A DNA stretch of 64,000 nucleotides from Enterobacter ludwigii (GCA_023023105.1 CP083824.1:2666001-2730000); one strand, 5' to 3'; shown: positions 48,727-60,147, numbered from the stretch's first letter. Made by a program: numbers and translations. The notes: generated by a model not told the origin, from the sequence alone.

Positions 48727-50775
48727 TTATTTTGCCGGAGCAGGTTGGACGGCAGGTTTCTCTTTTTCAAGATTCGCAAGGTCGAGTGCAATATGCACCG
48801 TCTCATCCAGATAAGGATCTGGCTCCTTGTAATCTTTTGGCAGATCGTCCAGTTTCTTGAGCAGAGGCTTGCCTTCCCGTTTGAAGCGATCGTTGATACG
48901 CGCCAGACGCGTTGCATCGTCTTCGTTGTTCTCTTTTTCACGCTGAGCGTAGTTCAGAGAAACAATATTCCGTTTATCTTTCAGAGCATTGAAACGTGCA
49001 ATGTCCTTCATGATGTACTGGAATTCCGCATCTTTCGCAATACGGTCATTATGCGCTTTCAGCAGTTCAGGACCAAACTGCGTCATATCACCCGCTTTCA
49101 CGTAGGTCGCCGCGTTGATGCTGTCCCACGGTAACGCGTTATCTTCAAACTTCTCGCCCGTTTCCGTCTCTTCCGTGCCTGTCGGCATCATGATATCCGG
49201 CGTCACCCCTTTACGCTGCGTACTGCCACCGTTCACGCGGTAGAACTTCTGAATAGTGTACTGAACCGAACCCAGCGCAGGCCATTCAGGGCGCAGCATC
49301 TGATCGTAAATACGATTCAGAGAGCGATACTGTTGAACGGTGCCTTTACCGAACGTCGGTTCACCCACGATCAACGCACGGCCATAGTCCTGCATTGCGG
49401 CAGCAAAGATCTCAGACGCTGAAGCACTGAAGCGGTCCACTAAGACCACCAGCGGGCCTTTGTAGTAAACCACACCATCGTTGTCGGCATCTTCACGGAC
49501 TTTACCGTTGTTATCGCGCACCTGAACCACAGGACCAGATGGAATAAACAGGCCAGAGAGCGAAACCGCTTCCGTCAGCGCACCGCCGCCGTTACTGCGC
49601 AGGTCGATGATAATGCTGCTAACGTTCTGCTTCTCAAGCTTCTGCAGCTGCACTTTCACATCGTCGGTCAGCCCTACGTAGAAGCCCGGGATATCCAGGA
49701 CACCCACCTTCTCTTTACCCACGGTTTTCACCGACATTTTCACCGCGCGGTCTTCCAGACGGATACGCTCACGGGTCAGGGTAACAATACGGGTTTTAGT
49801 GCCTTTTCCTGCTGGCAGAACTTCCAGACGAACCTTGCTGCCTTTCGGGCCTTTAATCAGCGCCACCACATCATCAAGACGCCAGCCGATCACATCAACC
49901 ATGTTCTGACCGGTTTGTCCCACACCCACAATGCGATCGCCTACGCTTATCGCTTTGCTTTTGGATGCCGGGCCACCTGCGACCATCGAATTGATCACGG
50001 TATAATCATCATCCATCTGCAGCACCGCACCGATACCTTCGAGAGACAGGCTCATTTCAGTATTGAACTGCTCGGTGTTACGCGGGGAGAGATAGTTGGT
50101 ATGCGGATCGATTTCGTGAGCAAAGGCAGTCATTGCCAGTGAGAAGACATCCTCACTGTTGGTCTGCGCCAGACGACGAATAGCAAATTTGTAACGACGC
50201 GTCAGCGTGTCACGGATCTCTTTTTCATCTTTGCCGGTGAGCTTAAGGCTCAGTTCGTCATATTTAACTTTTCCGTCCCACAGCGCATTCAACTCGGCTT
50301 CATCTTTCGGCCAGGGTGCTTTACTGCGATCCAGATTAAAGGTGTCATTGCCGGTGAAGTCCATCGGACGTTCCAGCACTTTCAGCGCGTACTGATAACG
50401 TTCAAAGCGGCGCTTTTGCGACAGGTTATAGAGATCGTAGAACAGATCCAGCTTGCCTGAACGCAACTCGTCACCCACCTCAGATTTACGCTTAGCGAAC
50501 TGCTCGACATCGCTGGCGAGCAAAACGTTATGGCTGTAATCCAGCAAGTTCAGATAGCGGTCAAAGATTTTGGCCGAAAAGGCCTGATCGAGATCGAACT
50601 GACGATAGTGCGAACGGGTGAAACGTGAGGTTACGCGCTCGCTCACCGTTGCGTGCTGGGTCTCTTCCTTAAGAACCGGAATTTGATCAACACGCGTGAT
50701 ATCGTCCACTGCGAAAGCGTGACCTGTTATGGCAAACAGGCCCGCCAGCGCGGTGAGCTTAAAAAAAGTGTTCAT
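48727..50775 (-). CDS. prc: Tail-specific periplasmic protease Prc (Tsp)
   Basis: 682 aa from ATG 50775, the E. coli length. Signal peptide ending GHAFA, N-terminal helical domain, PDZ (about 240-320; MSLSLEGIGAVLQMDDDYTV), then S41 protease with Ser in RFSASASEIFAAA and Lys in PTFGKGTVQ, and a C-terminal helical domain. Processes FtsI and degrades ssrA-tagged periplasmic proteins; with NlpI it controls MepS. The gene begins 19 bases after proQ, so proQ-prc is an operon. Confidence 0.97.
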   Translation of the reverse strand: MNTFFKLTALAGLFAITGHAFAVDDITRVDQIPVLKEETQHATVSERVTSRFTRSHYRQFDLDQAFSAKIFDRYLNLLDYSHNVLLASDVEQFAKRKSEVGDELRSGKLDLFYDLYNLSQKRRFERYQYALKVLERPMDFTGNDTFNLDRSKAPWPKDEAELNALWDGKVKYDELSLKLTGKDEKEIRDTLTRRYKFAIRRLAQTNSEDVFSLAMTAFAHEIDPHTNYLSPRNTEQFNTEMSLSLEGIGAVLQMDDDYTVINSMVAGGPASKSKAISVGDRIVGVGQTGQNMVDVIGWRLDDVVALIKGPKGSKVRLEVLPAGKGTKTRIVTLTRERIRLEDRAVKMSVKTVGKEKVGVLDIPGFYVGLTDDVKVQLQKLEKQNVSSIIIDLRSNGGGALTEAVSLSGLFIPSGPVVQVRDNNGKVREDADNDGVVYYKGPLVVLVDRFSASASEIFAAAMQDYGRALIVGEPTFGKGTVQQYRSLNRIYDQMLRPEWPALGSVQYTIQKFYRVNGGSTQRKGVTPDIMMPTGTEETETGEKFEDNALPWDSINAATYVKAGDMTQFGPELLKAHNDRIAKDAEFQYIMKDIARFNALKDKRNIVSLNYAQREKENNEDDATRLARINDRFKREGKPLLKKLDDLPKDYKEPDPYLDETVHIALDLANLEKEKPAVQPAPAK

Positions 50776-50794
50776 GCCAGGCTTGGCCTCCGTT

Positions 50795-51481
50795 TCAGAA
50801 CAACAAGTGTTCTGCGCGTACAATCATTGACATACCAGAAGTCAGCTGTACACGAACGCCATCTTTGGTGATTTCCAGTACAGTGGCGTCCATAGCATTG
50901 TTACCCGCTTTTACCTTCAGCGCCTGACCAACGCTCAGGGCGTTAATGTCTGAAACCGGGGTATGACGCGGCTCTTCACGAGGGGCGCGCGGGGCTTTCG
51001 CTGCAGGTTTGTCAGCACGCGGTTTGCGATCGTTATTATCATTACGACGCGGTGCAGGGCGTGGTTTACGCTCACGACGAGGCGCTTCTTCCTGGCCGTT
51101 TGCCGCTGCGGCTTCGCGTTTTTTCGCTTGCTGTTCAGCACGTTGTGCCTGAACGCGTGCTTTGGCTTCTTCCAGCTGTTTACGCGCGTGCTCAACGTGC
51201 TGCTCATCCAGCTCACCACAAGGGTTGCCATCGAGATCCACGCGAGTCGCGCCCGGTTTGATACCGTACAGGTAACGCCAGCTCGAAGTATAAAGACGTA
51301 AGGCGGAACGCAGCTGAGTTTTGCTGAGGTTCATTTCCCCCTCAACACGTGCCACCAGATCCTGAAAAATACCGACTTTCAGGGGACGAGCTTCACCTTC
51401 AGCACTGAAGCACTGTGGGAAACGCTCGGCCAGAAATGCGATAACTTCTTTACTGCTATTCAACTTAGGTTGATTTTCCAT
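50795..51481 (-). CDS. proQ: RNA chaperone ProQ
   Basis: 228 aa. FinO-type RNA-binding domain (1-120; [33 protein letters not shown]), a basic, low-complexity linker (120-175, rich in Arg/Lys/Pro/Ala) and a C-terminal Tudor-like domain ([20 protein letters not shown]). Global sRNA/mRNA 3'-end binding protein. Linker is a few residues shorter than in E. coli. Confidence 0.96.
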   Translation of the reverse strand: MENQPKLNSSKEVIAFLAERFPQCFSAEGEARPLKVGIFQDLVARVEGEMNLSKTQLRSALRLYTSSWRYLYGIKPGATRVDLDGNPCGELDEQHVEHARKQLEEAKARVQAQRAEQQAKKREAAAANGQEEAPRRERKPRPAPRRNDNNDRKPRADKPAAKAPRAPREEPRHTPVSDINALSVGQALKVKAGNNAMDATVLEITKDGVRVQLTSGMSMIVRAEHLLF

Positions 51482-51577
51482 GAAATTTCCTGATTACAAC
51501 GGACGTTGCCAACAAGCGCAGGCATGAACAGGCGTCATTATAATGACGCTATCAGTAAATGCTACGTTATCCGTTGA

Positions 51578-52075
51578 TTATCCTGCGACGCTCGCAAAGA
51601 ATTTTTGATAATCGGTTGCAGCGAGAACGTTTTCCAGGTTTGCCACCAGCTCGCGCAGTCCCTGTTCGTCCTCGGCTGTAAAGCGACTGAAGACCGTACT
51701 GTCGATATCCAGAACGCCAATAATCTGATTTTTTACCACCAGTGGCAGAACGATTTCAGAATTACTTGCAGCGTCGCAGGCAATATGTCCGTCAAACGCA
51801 TGAACGTCTTCCACACGCTGTACCTGATTCTCGGCGACCGCGGTACCACACACACCGCGCCCTACCGGGATACGTACGCAGGCCAGCTTGCCCTGGAATG
51901 GCCCCAGCACCAGTGTTTCACCTTCCAGAAGGTAAAATCCAGCCCAGTTAACGTCACTGAGACGTTCAAACAGCAATGCGCTAGTATTTGCCAGAGTGGC
52001 TAAGAAGCTGGTCTCGCCCGCCATCAATGCCTTAAAATCGCGGTTCAGATCCGCGTAGAATTCTGTTTTGTTCAT
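51578..52075 (-). CDS. msrC: Free methionine-(R)-sulfoxide reductase
   Basis: 165 aa GAF-fold enzyme that reduces free Met-R-sulfoxide. Catalytic cysteines C66, C76 and C100 (ACVRIPVGRGVCGTA, HIACDAASNSEIVLP). ATG at 52075. Divergent from letA. Confidence 0.95.
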   Translation of the reverse strand: MNKTEFYADLNRDFKALMAGETSFLATLANTSALLFERLSDVNWAGFYLLEGETLVLGPFQGKLACVRIPVGRGVCGTAVAENQVQRVEDVHAFDGHIACDAASNSEIVLPLVVKNQIIGVLDIDSTVFSRFTAEDEQGLRELVANLENVLAATDYQKFFASVAG

Positions 52076-52207
52076 TATTCAATCACTTAGTTGTCTTACA
52101 AAATTACCGCATAGCCTATTAAAATAAGCATTAAATGCACTCATGCTCAAGATGAATCAGTTCATGAGTTATTATAACTTTCAACAATACTTATTTGTGC
52201 GCAGCTG

Positions 52208-53491
52208 ATGGCCTTAAAAACAACCAAAATTACGCCGACAAAAAAGATAACTGTCCATACGGTAAGCGAAGCTTTGCCTCGTGCACATTATCAGCGTTGC
52301 CCCCAGTGCGATACGCTTTTTATGTTGCCGAAGATGAAATCGCACCAAAGTGCCTTTTGTCCCCGCTGCGATGCCAAAATTCGTGACGGCCGCGACTGGT
52401 CTTTGACCCGCCTCGCCGCCATGGCCGTCACGATGCTGCTTCTGATGCCTTTCGCGTGGAGCGAGCCGCTCCTCAAACTCTATCTGCTTGGTGTACGCAT
52501 TGATGCCAACGTTCTACAGGGTATCTGGCAGATGACCCGACAGGGTGATCCGGTAACTGCAGCGATGGTGCTTTTTTGCACCGTTGGCGCGCCGCTGGTC
52601 CTGGTCGCGGCGATTGCGTATTTATGGCTCGGCAACATTCTGGGTATGAACCTGCGACCGGTGTTGCTGATGCTGGATAAACTCAAAGAGTGGGTCATGC
52701 TGGATATCTATCTTGTGGGTGTTGGCGTGGCGTCAATTAAAGTGCAGGACTACGCGTTTCTGCAGCCAGGCGTCGGACTCTTTGCTTTTATCTGCCTGGT
52801 ATTGCTCAGTATCCTGACGCTCATCCACCTGAACGTCGAACAGCTTTGGGAGCGTTTTTATCCTCAGCGCCCAGCCACACGCCCGGATGAGAACCTCCGT
52901 GTCTGTCTGGGTTGCCACTATACCGGGCTGCCCGACGCGCGTGGCCGCTGTCCACGCTGCCATATTCCTTTGAGACTGCGGCGCAACAACAGCCTGCAAA
53001 AATGCTGGGCGGCGCTGATTGCCTCCCTGGTGTTTCTGATCCCGGCCAATATGCTACCGATTTCCATTATTTACGTGAATGGTGCACGCCAGGAAGATAC
53101 CATCCTCTCAGGCATTATTTCCCTTGCGCACAGCAATGTGGGGGTGGCTGCCATCGTCTTTATTGCCAGTATCCTGGTGCCGTTTACCAAAGTGGTGGTG
53201 ATGTTTACGTTACTTATCAGCATTCACTTTAAATGTGAGCAGGGGCTACGTACCCGTATCCTGCTTTTGCGGTTCGTCACCTGGATTGGTCGCTGGTCGA
53301 TGTTGGATCTGTTCGTGATTTCGTTGATGATGTCGCTGATTAATCGTGACCAGTTACTTGCTTTTACAATGGGACCCGCGGCTTTTTATTTCGGCTCAGC
53401 GGTGATATTGACTATTCTTGCTGTGGAATGGCTGGATAGCCGCTTACTTTGGGATGCACATGAGTCAGGAAACCCCCGCTTCGCCGACTGA
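52208..53491 (+). CDS. letA: Lipid transport membrane subunit LetA
   Basis: 427 aa, PqiA family. Two modules, each a zinc-ribbon-like cysteine cluster (CPQCDTLF...CPRCDAK near 31-55; CLGCHYTG...CPRCH near 233-250) followed by four membrane helices. It is the inner-membrane partner of LetB, a tunnel-forming MCE protein for lipid movement between membranes. Its end overlaps letB by 32 bases. Confidence 0.95.
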   Translation: MALKTTKITPTKKITVHTVSEALPRAHYQRCPQCDTLFMLPKMKSHQSAFCPRCDAKIRDGRDWSLTRLAAMAVTMLLLMPFAWSEPLLKLYLLGVRIDANVLQGIWQMTRQGDPVTAAMVLFCTVGAPLVLVAAIAYLWLGNILGMNLRPVLLMLDKLKEWVMLDIYLVGVGVASIKVQDYAFLQPGVGLFAFICLVLLSILTLIHLNVEQLWERFYPQRPATRPDENLRVCLGCHYTGLPDARGRCPRCHIPLRLRRNNSLQKCWAALIASLVFLIPANMLPISIIYVNGARQEDTILSGIISLAHSNVGVAAIVFIASILVPFTKVVVMFTLLISIHFKCEQGLRTRILLLRFVTWIGRWSMLDLFVISLMMSLINRDQLLAFTMGPAAFYFGSAVILTILAVEWLDSRLLWDAHESGNPRFAD

Positions 53492-56093
53492 AGCGAGAAT
53501 TAAAACAAAACGCCGCATTTCGCCATTCTGGCTGCTGCCTGTCATCGCCCTGATGATTGCGGGCTGGCTTATCTGGACGAGCTATCAAGATCGCGGGAGT
53601 ACGGTCACCATTGATTTCCAGACCGCCGACGGTATCGTCGCCGGGCGAACACCCGTTCGCTTCCAGGGGGTTGAAGTAGGTACGGTTCAGGACATCTCCC
53701 TTGGAAAAGGGCTGAACAAGATTCAGGTGCGGGTCAGTATTAAATCAGACATGCAGGATGCCCTGCGCAGCGAAACGCAATTCTGGCTGGTCACGCCGAA
53801 GGCCTCTCTGGCGGGTGTTTCCGGTCTGGATGCGCTGGTGGGCGGTAACTATATCGGTATGATGCCAGGTAAAGGTGAACCGCAGGATCACTTTGTTGCC
53901 CTGGATACACAGCCCAAGTACCGCCTTAACAACGGCGATTTGATGATCCATCTGCAGGCGCCGGATCTCGGCTCTCTGAACAGTGGCTCACTGGTTTATT
54001 TCCGTAAAATCCCGGTGGGTCGCGTTTACGATTACGCCATCAACCCGAATAAACAGGGTGTCACCATTGATGTGCTGATCGAGCGCCGCTTTACCAATCT
54101 GGTTAAAAAGGGCAGCCGCTTCTGGAACGTATCCGGCGTGGATGCCGATCTCAGCCTGAGCGGTGCAAAGGTGAAACTGGAGAGTCTGGCTGCGCTGGTG
54201 AATGGCGCCATTGCCTTTGATTCCCCTGAAAACTCAAGCCCTGCCACCGCTGATGACTCGTTCGGATTGTACGCTGACCTGGCGCACAGCCAGCGCGGAG
54301 TGATTATCAAACTCGTCCTGCCCGATGCGAAGGGGCTTAAAGCCGGTTCAACACCGCTGATGTATCAAGGGTTGCAGGTCGGTCAGCTTACCAAAATGAC
54401 GCTCAACCCGGGCGGCTCGGTCACCGGCGAAATGACCGTTGATCCGAGCGTGGTCGATCTTCTGCGCGAGAAGACGCGTATTGAAATGCGCAGTCCAAAG
54501 CTATCACTCAACGATGCCAGTATCAGTAGTCTGCTGACGGGAAATACGTTTGAGCTGGTGCCCGGTGAAGGTCAGCCCAGCAATAGCTTTGTGATTGCCC
54601 CGGCCGACAAAGCCTTGTTGCAAAAGCCGGGTGTCGTGACGGTCACGCTGAATGCGCCAGAAAGCTACGGTATTGAAGCCGGCCAGCCGTTGATTTTGCA
54701 CGGTGTTCAGGTAGGACAAGTTCTTGAGCGTACGCTTACCGAGAACGGCGTGAGCTTCTCGGTCGCCATTGACCCGCAATACAGCAACCTGGTCCATGGC
54801 GACAGTAAGTTTGTGGTTAACAGTCGTGTCGACGTGAAAGTAGGTCTGGACGGGGTGGAGTTCCTTGGCGCCAGCGCCAGCGAATGGGTCAACGGCGGGA
54901 TCCGCATTCTGCCGGGCGATAAAGGCCCTGTGCGTGACAGCTACCCGCTGTATGCCAACCTGGATAAAGCGATTGAAAACAGCCTGAGCGATCTTCCTAC
55001 CACTACGCTGACATTAAGCGCCGAAACATTGCCGGACGTTCAGGCAGGCTCCGTTGTGCTGTATCGCAAATTTGAGGTCGGGGAAGTGATCACCGTTCGC
55101 CCTCGCGCGGACGCATTTGATATCGAGCTGCATATCAAGCCGGAGTATCGCAAGCTGTTGACGCCAAACAGCGTCTTCTGGGCTGAAGGCGGTGCAAAAG
55201 TTCAGCTCAACGGTAACGGGCTGACGGTGCAGGCCTCCCCGCTTTCACGCGCGCTGCGTGGGGCAATTAGTTTCGATAACCTCAGCGGTGCAGGTGCGAA
55301 TCTGCGCAAAGGGGATAAGCGTATTCTCTTCCCGTCCGAAACCGCAGCACGTGCCGTTGGCGGGCAGATTACCCTGCACGCTTTTGATGCGGGAAAACTG
55401 GCTGAAGGGATGCCAATCCGTTACCTGGGTATTGATATCGGGCAGATCCAGAAGCTGACGCTGATCACCTCGCGTAACGAGGTGCAGGCCACCGCCGTGC
55501 TCTACCCGGAATATGTACAGACGTTCGCCCGCACCGGTTCGCGCTTCTCGGTGGTGACGCCGCAAATCTCGGCCGCAGGCGTTGAGCACCTCGACACCAT
55601 CCTGCAGCCGTATATCAACGTCGAGCCTGGCCAGGGCAATGCCCGTCGTGATTTTGAGCTGCAGGAAGCCACAATCACTGATTCGCGCTATCTTGATGGT
55701 CTGAGCATTGTGGTGGAGGTACCAGAAGCTGGTTCGCTCAGCATCGGCACGCCAGTACTGTTCCGCGGTATTGAGGTGGGCACAGTGACCGGTCTGACGC
55801 TCGGGACGCTCTCCGACCGCGTGATGGTGGCGTTACGGATCAGCGAACGTTACCAGCATCTGGTGCGAAATAACTCGGTATTCTGGCTGGCTTCCGGCTA
55901 TTCGCTGGACTTTGGCCTGACGGGGGGTGTCGTGAAAACTGGTACCTTCAACCAGTTTATTCGCGGTGGGATTGCGTTTGCCACACCACCGGGCACACCG
56001 CTGGCACCGAAAGCGCAACCGGGTAAACACTTCCTGCTGCTCGAAAGTGAACCGAAAGAGTGGCGTGAATGGGGAACTGCTCTGCCGCGTTAA
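53460..56093 (+). CDS. letB: MCE tunnel protein LetB
   Basis: 877 aa from ATG 53460, equal to E. coli LetB; the start lies inside letA. One N-terminal membrane helix ([20 protein letters not shown]), then seven tandem MCE domains; the repeats can be followed through [78 protein letters not shown] and [13 protein letters not shown]. The stacked rings span the periplasm and carry lipid. Confidence 0.97.
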   Translation: MSQETPASPTEARIKTKRRISPFWLLPVIALMIAGWLIWTSYQDRGSTVTIDFQTADGIVAGRTPVRFQGVEVGTVQDISLGKGLNKIQVRVSIKSDMQDALRSETQFWLVTPKASLAGVSGLDALVGGNYIGMMPGKGEPQDHFVALDTQPKYRLNNGDLMIHLQAPDLGSLNSGSLVYFRKIPVGRVYDYAINPNKQGVTIDVLIERRFTNLVKKGSRFWNVSGVDADLSLSGAKVKLESLAALVNGAIAFDSPENSSPATADDSFGLYADLAHSQRGVIIKLVLPDAKGLKAGSTPLMYQGLQVGQLTKMTLNPGGSVTGEMTVDPSVVDLLREKTRIEMRSPKLSLNDASISSLLTGNTFELVPGEGQPSNSFVIAPADKALLQKPGVVTVTLNAPESYGIEAGQPLILHGVQVGQVLERTLTENGVSFSVAIDPQYSNLVHGDSKFVVNSRVDVKVGLDGVEFLGASASEWVNGGIRILPGDKGPVRDSYPLYANLDKAIENSLSDLPTTTLTLSAETLPDVQAGSVVLYRKFEVGEVITVRPRADAFDIELHIKPEYRKLLTPNSVFWAEGGAKVQLNGNGLTVQASPLSRALRGAISFDNLSGAGANLRKGDKRILFPSETAARAVGGQITLHAFDAGKLAEGMPIRYLGIDIGQIQKLTLITSRNEVQATAVLYPEYVQTFARTGSRFSVVTPQISAAGVEHLDTILQPYINVEPGQGNARRDFELQEATITDSRYLDGLSIVVEVPEAGSLSIGTPVLFRGIEVGTVTGLTLGTLSDRVMVALRISERYQHLVRNNSVFWLASGYSLDFGLTGGVVKTGTFNQFIRGGIAFATPPGTPLAPKAQPGKHFLLLESEPKEWREWGTALPR

Positions 56094-56099
56094 TCTCAG

Positions 56100-56128
56100 G
56101 GCTCCGGTGTCAACGCACCGGAGCCTTT
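56100..56128 (+). terminator. Terminator after letB
   Basis: GGCTCCGGTG-TCAAC-GCACCGGAGCC followed by TTTA, 7 bases past the letB stop. Confidence 0.75.
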
Positions 56129-56169
56129 ATGCTACACTGCGCACCTGAACTTTTCCCTGTGGTGTACCC

Positions 56170-57612
56170 GTGGCTCAAAACTCCGTATTTCTTCCTGAAC
56201 AATTCCTCGCGCAAATGCGTGAGGCGCTTCCTTCTCACCTGTCGTTAGACGATTTTATCGCCGCCTGTCAGCGTCCGTTGCGCCGAAGTATTCGCGTCAA
56301 TACGCTAAAAATCAGCGTCGGGGATTTTCTCGCGCTGGTATCCCCGTACAACTGGCAACTGACGCCAGTACCATGGTGTGCTGAAGGGTTCTGGATCGAG
56401 CGTGATGACGAAGATGCCGTGCCGCTGGGAAGTACCGCCGAGCATCTGAGCGGGCTGTTTTATATTCAGGAAGCCAGTTCAATGCTGCCAGTTGCCGCGT
56501 TGTTCGCCGATGACAACGCGCCTGAGCGGGTGATGGATGTGGCCGCGGCACCCGGGTCGAAAACCACGCAGATTGCCGCCCGGATGGGTAACCAGGGGGC
56601 AATTCTTGCCAATGAGTATTCCGCCAGCCGCGTCAAAGTGTTGCATGCCAACATCAGCCGCTGCGGTATTCATAATGTTGCCCTGACACACTTCGACGGG
56701 CGCGTGTTCGGTGCTGCCCTGCCGGAAGCCTTTGATGCTATTCTGCTGGATGCTCCCTGCTCCGGGGAAGGTGTGGTGCGTAAAGATCCTGATGCGTTAA
56801 AGAACTGGTCTGTTGAAAGCAACCTTGAGATCGCTGCTACCCAGCGTGAGCTGATCGACAGCGCATTTCATGCACTGCGGCCAGGCGGCACATTGATTTA
56901 CTCCACCTGCACACTGAACCGGGATGAAAACGAAGACGTCTGTCTGTGGCTGAAGGGGCAATATCCCGATGCCGTCGAGTTTCTGCCGCTCAACGATCTG
57001 TTCCCCACGGCAAAAGAGGCCATCACGCCTGAAGGATTCCTGCATGTTTTCCCGCAGATCTATGACTGTGAAGGTTTTTTTGTTGCCCGACTGCGTAAAG
57101 CTGTCGCCGTTGCCCCCCTGCCCGCTCCAACGTTTAAGGTCGGCAATTTCCCGTTCACACCGCTGAAAGGCCGAGAGGCCGAGCAGGTCACCCTCGCCGC
57201 CAGAAAAGCCGGGCTTTCCTGGGATGAAACGCACCATCTCTGGTTACGTGAGAAAGAGATTTGGCTTTTCCCGGCCAGTATTGAACCGCTTATTGGCAAA
57301 GTACGTTTTTCCCGTATCGGGATCCGTCTGGCGGAAGTTCATAATAAAGGCTATCGCTGGCAGCATGAGGCTGTTATCGCCCTCGCCGGACACGAGAATA
57401 CGTTTGCCCTGACACATCAGGAAGCCGAAGAGTGGTACCGTGGTCGCGATGTTTATCCTGTCAGTACGCCATCGAATGATGAAGTTGTGGTTACGTATCA
57501 GGGATACCCGTTGGGGCTGGCTAAAAAAGTGGGCTCACGACTGAAGAACAGCTATCCGCGTGAACTAGTGCGAGATGGTCGGCTGTTTACCGGTAACGAT
57601 CGCACCGCCTGA
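56170..57612 (+). CDS. rsmF: 16S rRNA m5C1407 methyltransferase RsmF
   Basis: 480 aa, GTG start at 56170. RsmB/NOP2-type fold: SAM motif [16 protein letters not shown], catalytic cysteines in [10 protein letters not shown] and [11 protein letters not shown], then a C-terminal PUA-like domain. Methylates C1407 of 16S rRNA. Confidence 0.96.
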   Translation: MAQNSVFLPEQFLAQMREALPSHLSLDDFIAACQRPLRRSIRVNTLKISVGDFLALVSPYNWQLTPVPWCAEGFWIERDDEDAVPLGSTAEHLSGLFYIQEASSMLPVAALFADDNAPERVMDVAAAPGSKTTQIAARMGNQGAILANEYSASRVKVLHANISRCGIHNVALTHFDGRVFGAALPEAFDAILLDAPCSGEGVVRKDPDALKNWSVESNLEIAATQRELIDSAFHALRPGGTLIYSTCTLNRDENEDVCLWLKGQYPDAVEFLPLNDLFPTAKEAITPEGFLHVFPQIYDCEGFFVARLRKAVAVAPLPAPTFKVGNFPFTPLKGREAEQVTLAARKAGLSWDETHHLWLREKEIWLFPASIEPLIGKVRFSRIGIRLAEVHNKGYRWQHEAVIALAGHENTFALTHQEAEEWYRGRDVYPVSTPSNDEVVVTYQGYPLGLAKKVGSRLKNSYPRELVRDGRLFTGNDRTA

Positions 57613-57718
57613 AAAAAAGCGCATTTTTTTACTGGCGATTTCGCTCTCCTTGTCTACGATCAAAAATGGATGACCGTACTGGTCATACCAGATTTTGACA
57701 ATCGACCCGGAGAGCAAT

Positions 57719-57958
57719 ATGACGAAAACCAGCGTGCGTATTGGCGCTTTTGAGATTGACGACGCAGAACTGCGCGGCGAAATACAAGGCGATCGAACGT
57801 TAAGTATTCCCTGCAAATCCGACCCGGATTTGTGTATGCAACTCGATGCCTGGGATGCGGACATCAGCGTCCCGGCAATTCTTGATGGCGAACACTCTGT
57901 CCTTTACCGTGAGCATTACGATAGCAAAACTGATGCCTGGGTCATGCGCCTTGCCTGA
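57719..57958 (+). CDS. yebV: DUF1480 family protein YebV
   Basis: 79 aa from ATG 57719 with GGAGAG upstream; sequence MTKTSVRIGAFEIDDAELRG and the CKSDPDLCMQLDAWDAD stretch match E. coli YebV. Function unknown. In E. coli yebW follows; here a terminator and pphA follow directly and yebW is not present. Confidence 0.93.
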   Translation: MTKTSVRIGAFEIDDAELRGEIQGDRTLSIPCKSDPDLCMQLDAWDADISVPAILDGEHSVLYREHYDSKTDAWVMRLA

Positions 57959-57967
57959 CCTAAAGAG

Positions 57968-57992
57968 AACCCGCCCGAAGGCGGGTTATTTA
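57968..57992. terminator. Terminator between yebV and pphA
   Basis: AACCCGCC-CGAA-GGCGGGTT followed by ATTTATT. Lies between convergent genes. Confidence 0.8.
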
Positions 57993-58637
57993 TTATTGCA
58001 GTTGTGCCAGCGTAAAGTAACCGTCAAAAACAGCCCCCGTGTCGATATAGTGTAAATTATCAAAATCATACCTTCGGTCGACAGGCGTATGTCCGAACCA
58101 GAAATGATCCGCTCCGCGAATTCCCTGCCCTTTACCCACCATAAACCCCATCAACCGATCGCGATCCCATAATACGCGCTGGGCGCTTACCGGTTTTTGC
58201 CAGCGGTATTCCTCCGCAGGATAATCAGCATGGGCGATCACATTCAGGCCATTTGCACAGGTGATCTCGATAATATGCGGCAAACTGCGACAGGCATTGA
58301 GCAGCGATAGCGCCAGCTGTTGCTGGTCACGTTCAAGGCGTGCAAACCACATTCCGCCATTCATCGTCCAGAGCGAAAAATCATTATTATCCAGGCTGTC
58401 GATTGCCATTTGTTCATGATTGCCGCGCACCGCGCGAAACCATTTTTCATTGATTAGCCCCAGGCATTTAACGCTGTCAGGACCACGATCAATCAAATCC
58501 CCGACGGAGATCAGTAAATCCTCATATGGATTAAAATGACGACGTTTCAGTTCATCCATCAGCCACTGGTAACAACCATGAATGTCGCTAACAACCCAGA
58601 CGTGACGCCACCTCCCACCTTCTAATCGCTGATACAT
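57993..58637 (-). CDS. pphA: Serine/threonine protein phosphatase 1
   Basis: 214 aa from ATG 58637 with the strong site AGGAGGTGTT. PPP-type metallophosphatase: VSDIHGC, VGDLIDRGPDS, VRGNHEQM and HADYPAEEY carry the metal ligands. E. coli PphA removes phosphate from Ser/Thr/Tyr and is linked to protein misfolding signalling. Convergent with yebV, divergent from the VirK-family gene. Confidence 0.92.
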   Translation of the reverse strand: MYQRLEGGRWRHVWVVSDIHGCYQWLMDELKRRHFNPYEDLLISVGDLIDRGPDSVKCLGLINEKWFRAVRGNHEQMAIDSLDNNDFSLWTMNGGMWFARLERDQQQLALSLLNACRSLPHIIEITCANGLNVIAHADYPAEEYRWQKPVSAQRVLWDRDRLMGFMVGKGQGIRGADHFWFGHTPVDRRYDFDNLHYIDTGAVFDGYFTLAQLQ

Positions 58638-58813
58638 AACACCTCCTGTAGCGAGTATAGTTGCACCAGACTTATCCGGAGAGACGCAATCCAGCAGTGC
58701 TTTCCACAAAGCTAAACAAACAGTAAACTAAGGATAAATAAATATTTCACCAGTATTAATCCAGTTTTGCATGCCCCCTAAAATATGCAATGCATAAAAT
58801 TTGAGGTTTTCCC

Positions 58814-59755
58814 GTGTCAAATACGCGCCTGCAAGACGATGCAGCACATTCGCATCGTACCCATATCATTTCCGAACTGGTGAAAGGTCAACTCGTCCCA
58901 GGCCCTATCTGGCAAAAACGCGAGTATCGACTTAAATTTCTATTACGTTCGCTGCTTTTCTGGTCTTCAACGCACCGAATGCTCGATGCGCTGGCCCGTC
59001 GCGACGATTTTGACCAACTTCTGGCCTCGCAAATCACGCTGCCAAGTAAAACCCATCGTCAGTATCTGATGCGTGGCATGAATGCCAACGCGCGTGCCGA
59101 CGCTATCATTAGTCATTATCAGTGGATTGACTCTCTGAAAGATGCCGGGCTGGTCAACGCTTTAACTGGCCCCCAGGAGCAATCTATTGTTGAGTTTCAT
59201 GCAAAAGATGGCGTGAGCTATAACGTCAATGCCATGAACGCCAGTAAAGCGGAGCGCGAAGGCGAGTGTACGCTGTGGCTGCGAGACAATGAAAATACCC
59301 TGCTTGCGAGCGTGACCTTTTGCGTCGCCCGGGAAAACGGGGAATATGTGCTGGTGATTGGCGGTCTTCAGGGACCTCGCCGCAGCGTATCCCGTGATGT
59401 GATCAAGCAGGCAACACGAGCCTGCCACGGCCTTTTCCCTAAGCGAGTATTAATGGAGGTGCTTTTCCAGCTTGCAACACTCTCCGGTATCAAAGCGATT
59501 TATGCCGTCAGCGATGAAGGGCATATCTTCCGTGCTCTGCGTTATCGCCTGAGTAAAGGCCGTCATTTCCACGCCAGTTACGATGAGTTTTGGGCCTCTA
59601 TCGACGGTCAAAAGCGCTCAACATTCAGCTGGCAACTGCCCTTGCAGATGGAACGCAAATCCCTTGAGGAGATTGCCAGTAAAAAACGTGCCGAATATCG
59701 CCGTCGCTTTGAACTCCTTGATGAAATTGAGGCATCTGTTAAATCGCGCTTCTAA
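58814..59755 (+). CDS. VirK/YbjX family protein (DUF535)
   Basis: 313 aa, GTG start at 58814 with TGAGG upstream. DUF535 domain over most of its length (LRSLLFWSSTHRMLDALAR, VLVIGGLQGPRRSVSRDVIK, AVSDEGHIFRALRYRLSKGR, SYDEFWASIDG); C-terminal basic helix rich in Lys/Arg. Relatives VirK (Shigella/Salmonella) and YbjX are virulence- or envelope-linked, PhoP-regulated in Salmonella; biochemical role unknown. Not found at this position in E. coli K-12. Confidence 0.85.
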   Translation: MSNTRLQDDAAHSHRTHIISELVKGQLVPGPIWQKREYRLKFLLRSLLFWSSTHRMLDALARRDDFDQLLASQITLPSKTHRQYLMRGMNANARADAIISHYQWIDSLKDAGLVNALTGPQEQSIVEFHAKDGVSYNVNAMNASKAEREGECTLWLRDNENTLLASVTFCVARENGEYVLVIGGLQGPRRSVSRDVIKQATRACHGLFPKRVLMEVLFQLATLSGIKAIYAVSDEGHIFRALRYRLSKGRHFHASYDEFWASIDGQKRSTFSWQLPLQMERKSLEEIASKKRAEYRRRFELLDEIEASVKSRF

Positions 59756-59920
59756 GCACTGCATAGGCTTTCGCTGACTGCGCACAAAAATTTAACAAAA
59801 CAGGCAAAAAGGGCTGGACTTCCGCATGCTGTGTTGTGTTATGTTTTAGTAAGACACACACAGTGTGCACGCTGTAAAAGAAAGAAGGCGTTGGATTTAT
59901 TCGTTTACTTTCATACAGAT

Positions 59921-60024
59921 AAAAAGAGACCGAATACGATTCCTGTATTCGGTCCAGGGAAATGGCTCTTGGGAGAGAGCCGTGCGCTAAAAGTTGGCAT
60001 TAATGCAGGCTAAGTCGCCTTGCC
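59921..60024 (-). ncRNA. sdsR: SdsR (RyeB) small RNA
   Basis: 104 nt on the minus strand, beginning GGCAAGGCGACTTAGCCTGC and ending in the hairpin GACCGAATAC-AGGAATC-GTATTCGGTC plus U run. Sequence and length match E. coli SdsR very closely. Hfq-dependent sRNA that accumulates in stationary phase and represses targets such as ompD and mutS mRNAs in relatives. Upstream -10 CTATTCT fits sigma-S. Confidence 0.93.
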
Positions 60025-60027
60025 TTT

Positions 60028-60036
60028 TAAGAATAG
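60028..60036 (-). promoter_or_regulatory. Sigma-S -10 element of sdsR
   Basis: On the minus strand CTATTCTTA lies seven bases before the sdsR 5' end; SdsR transcription is strictly RpoS-dependent in E. coli. Confidence 0.6.
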
Positions 60037-60110
60037 ATGACGACGCCAGGTTTTCCAGTCCACAGCTAAAGCGGCCTGAAAAAAAGCGTAAGAGCATCAT
60101 AAAAAGTAAA

Positions 60111-60147
60111 AAACCGCAGTGCTTTCGCAAGCATCTGCGGTTTTTTA
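60111..60147. terminator. Terminator of SraC
   Basis: AAACCGCAGTGCTT-TCGC-AAGCATCTGCGG then TTTTTTATT; ends 16 bases before the yebY stop and may also serve yebY on the other strand. Confidence 0.88.

Larger units (their letters stand above)
59858..60147 (+). ncRNA. sraC: SraC (RyeA) antisense RNA
   Basis: Plus-strand RNA covering all of SdsR. A promoter is suggested by TGGACT, 18 bases, TTATGT ending near 59850; the 3' end is the hairpin at 60111-60147. About 290 nt, close to the 250-275 nt of E. coli. It pairs with SdsR over the full SdsR length and in E. coli is cleaved by RNase III as a result. The 5' end is inferred. Confidence 0.7.
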
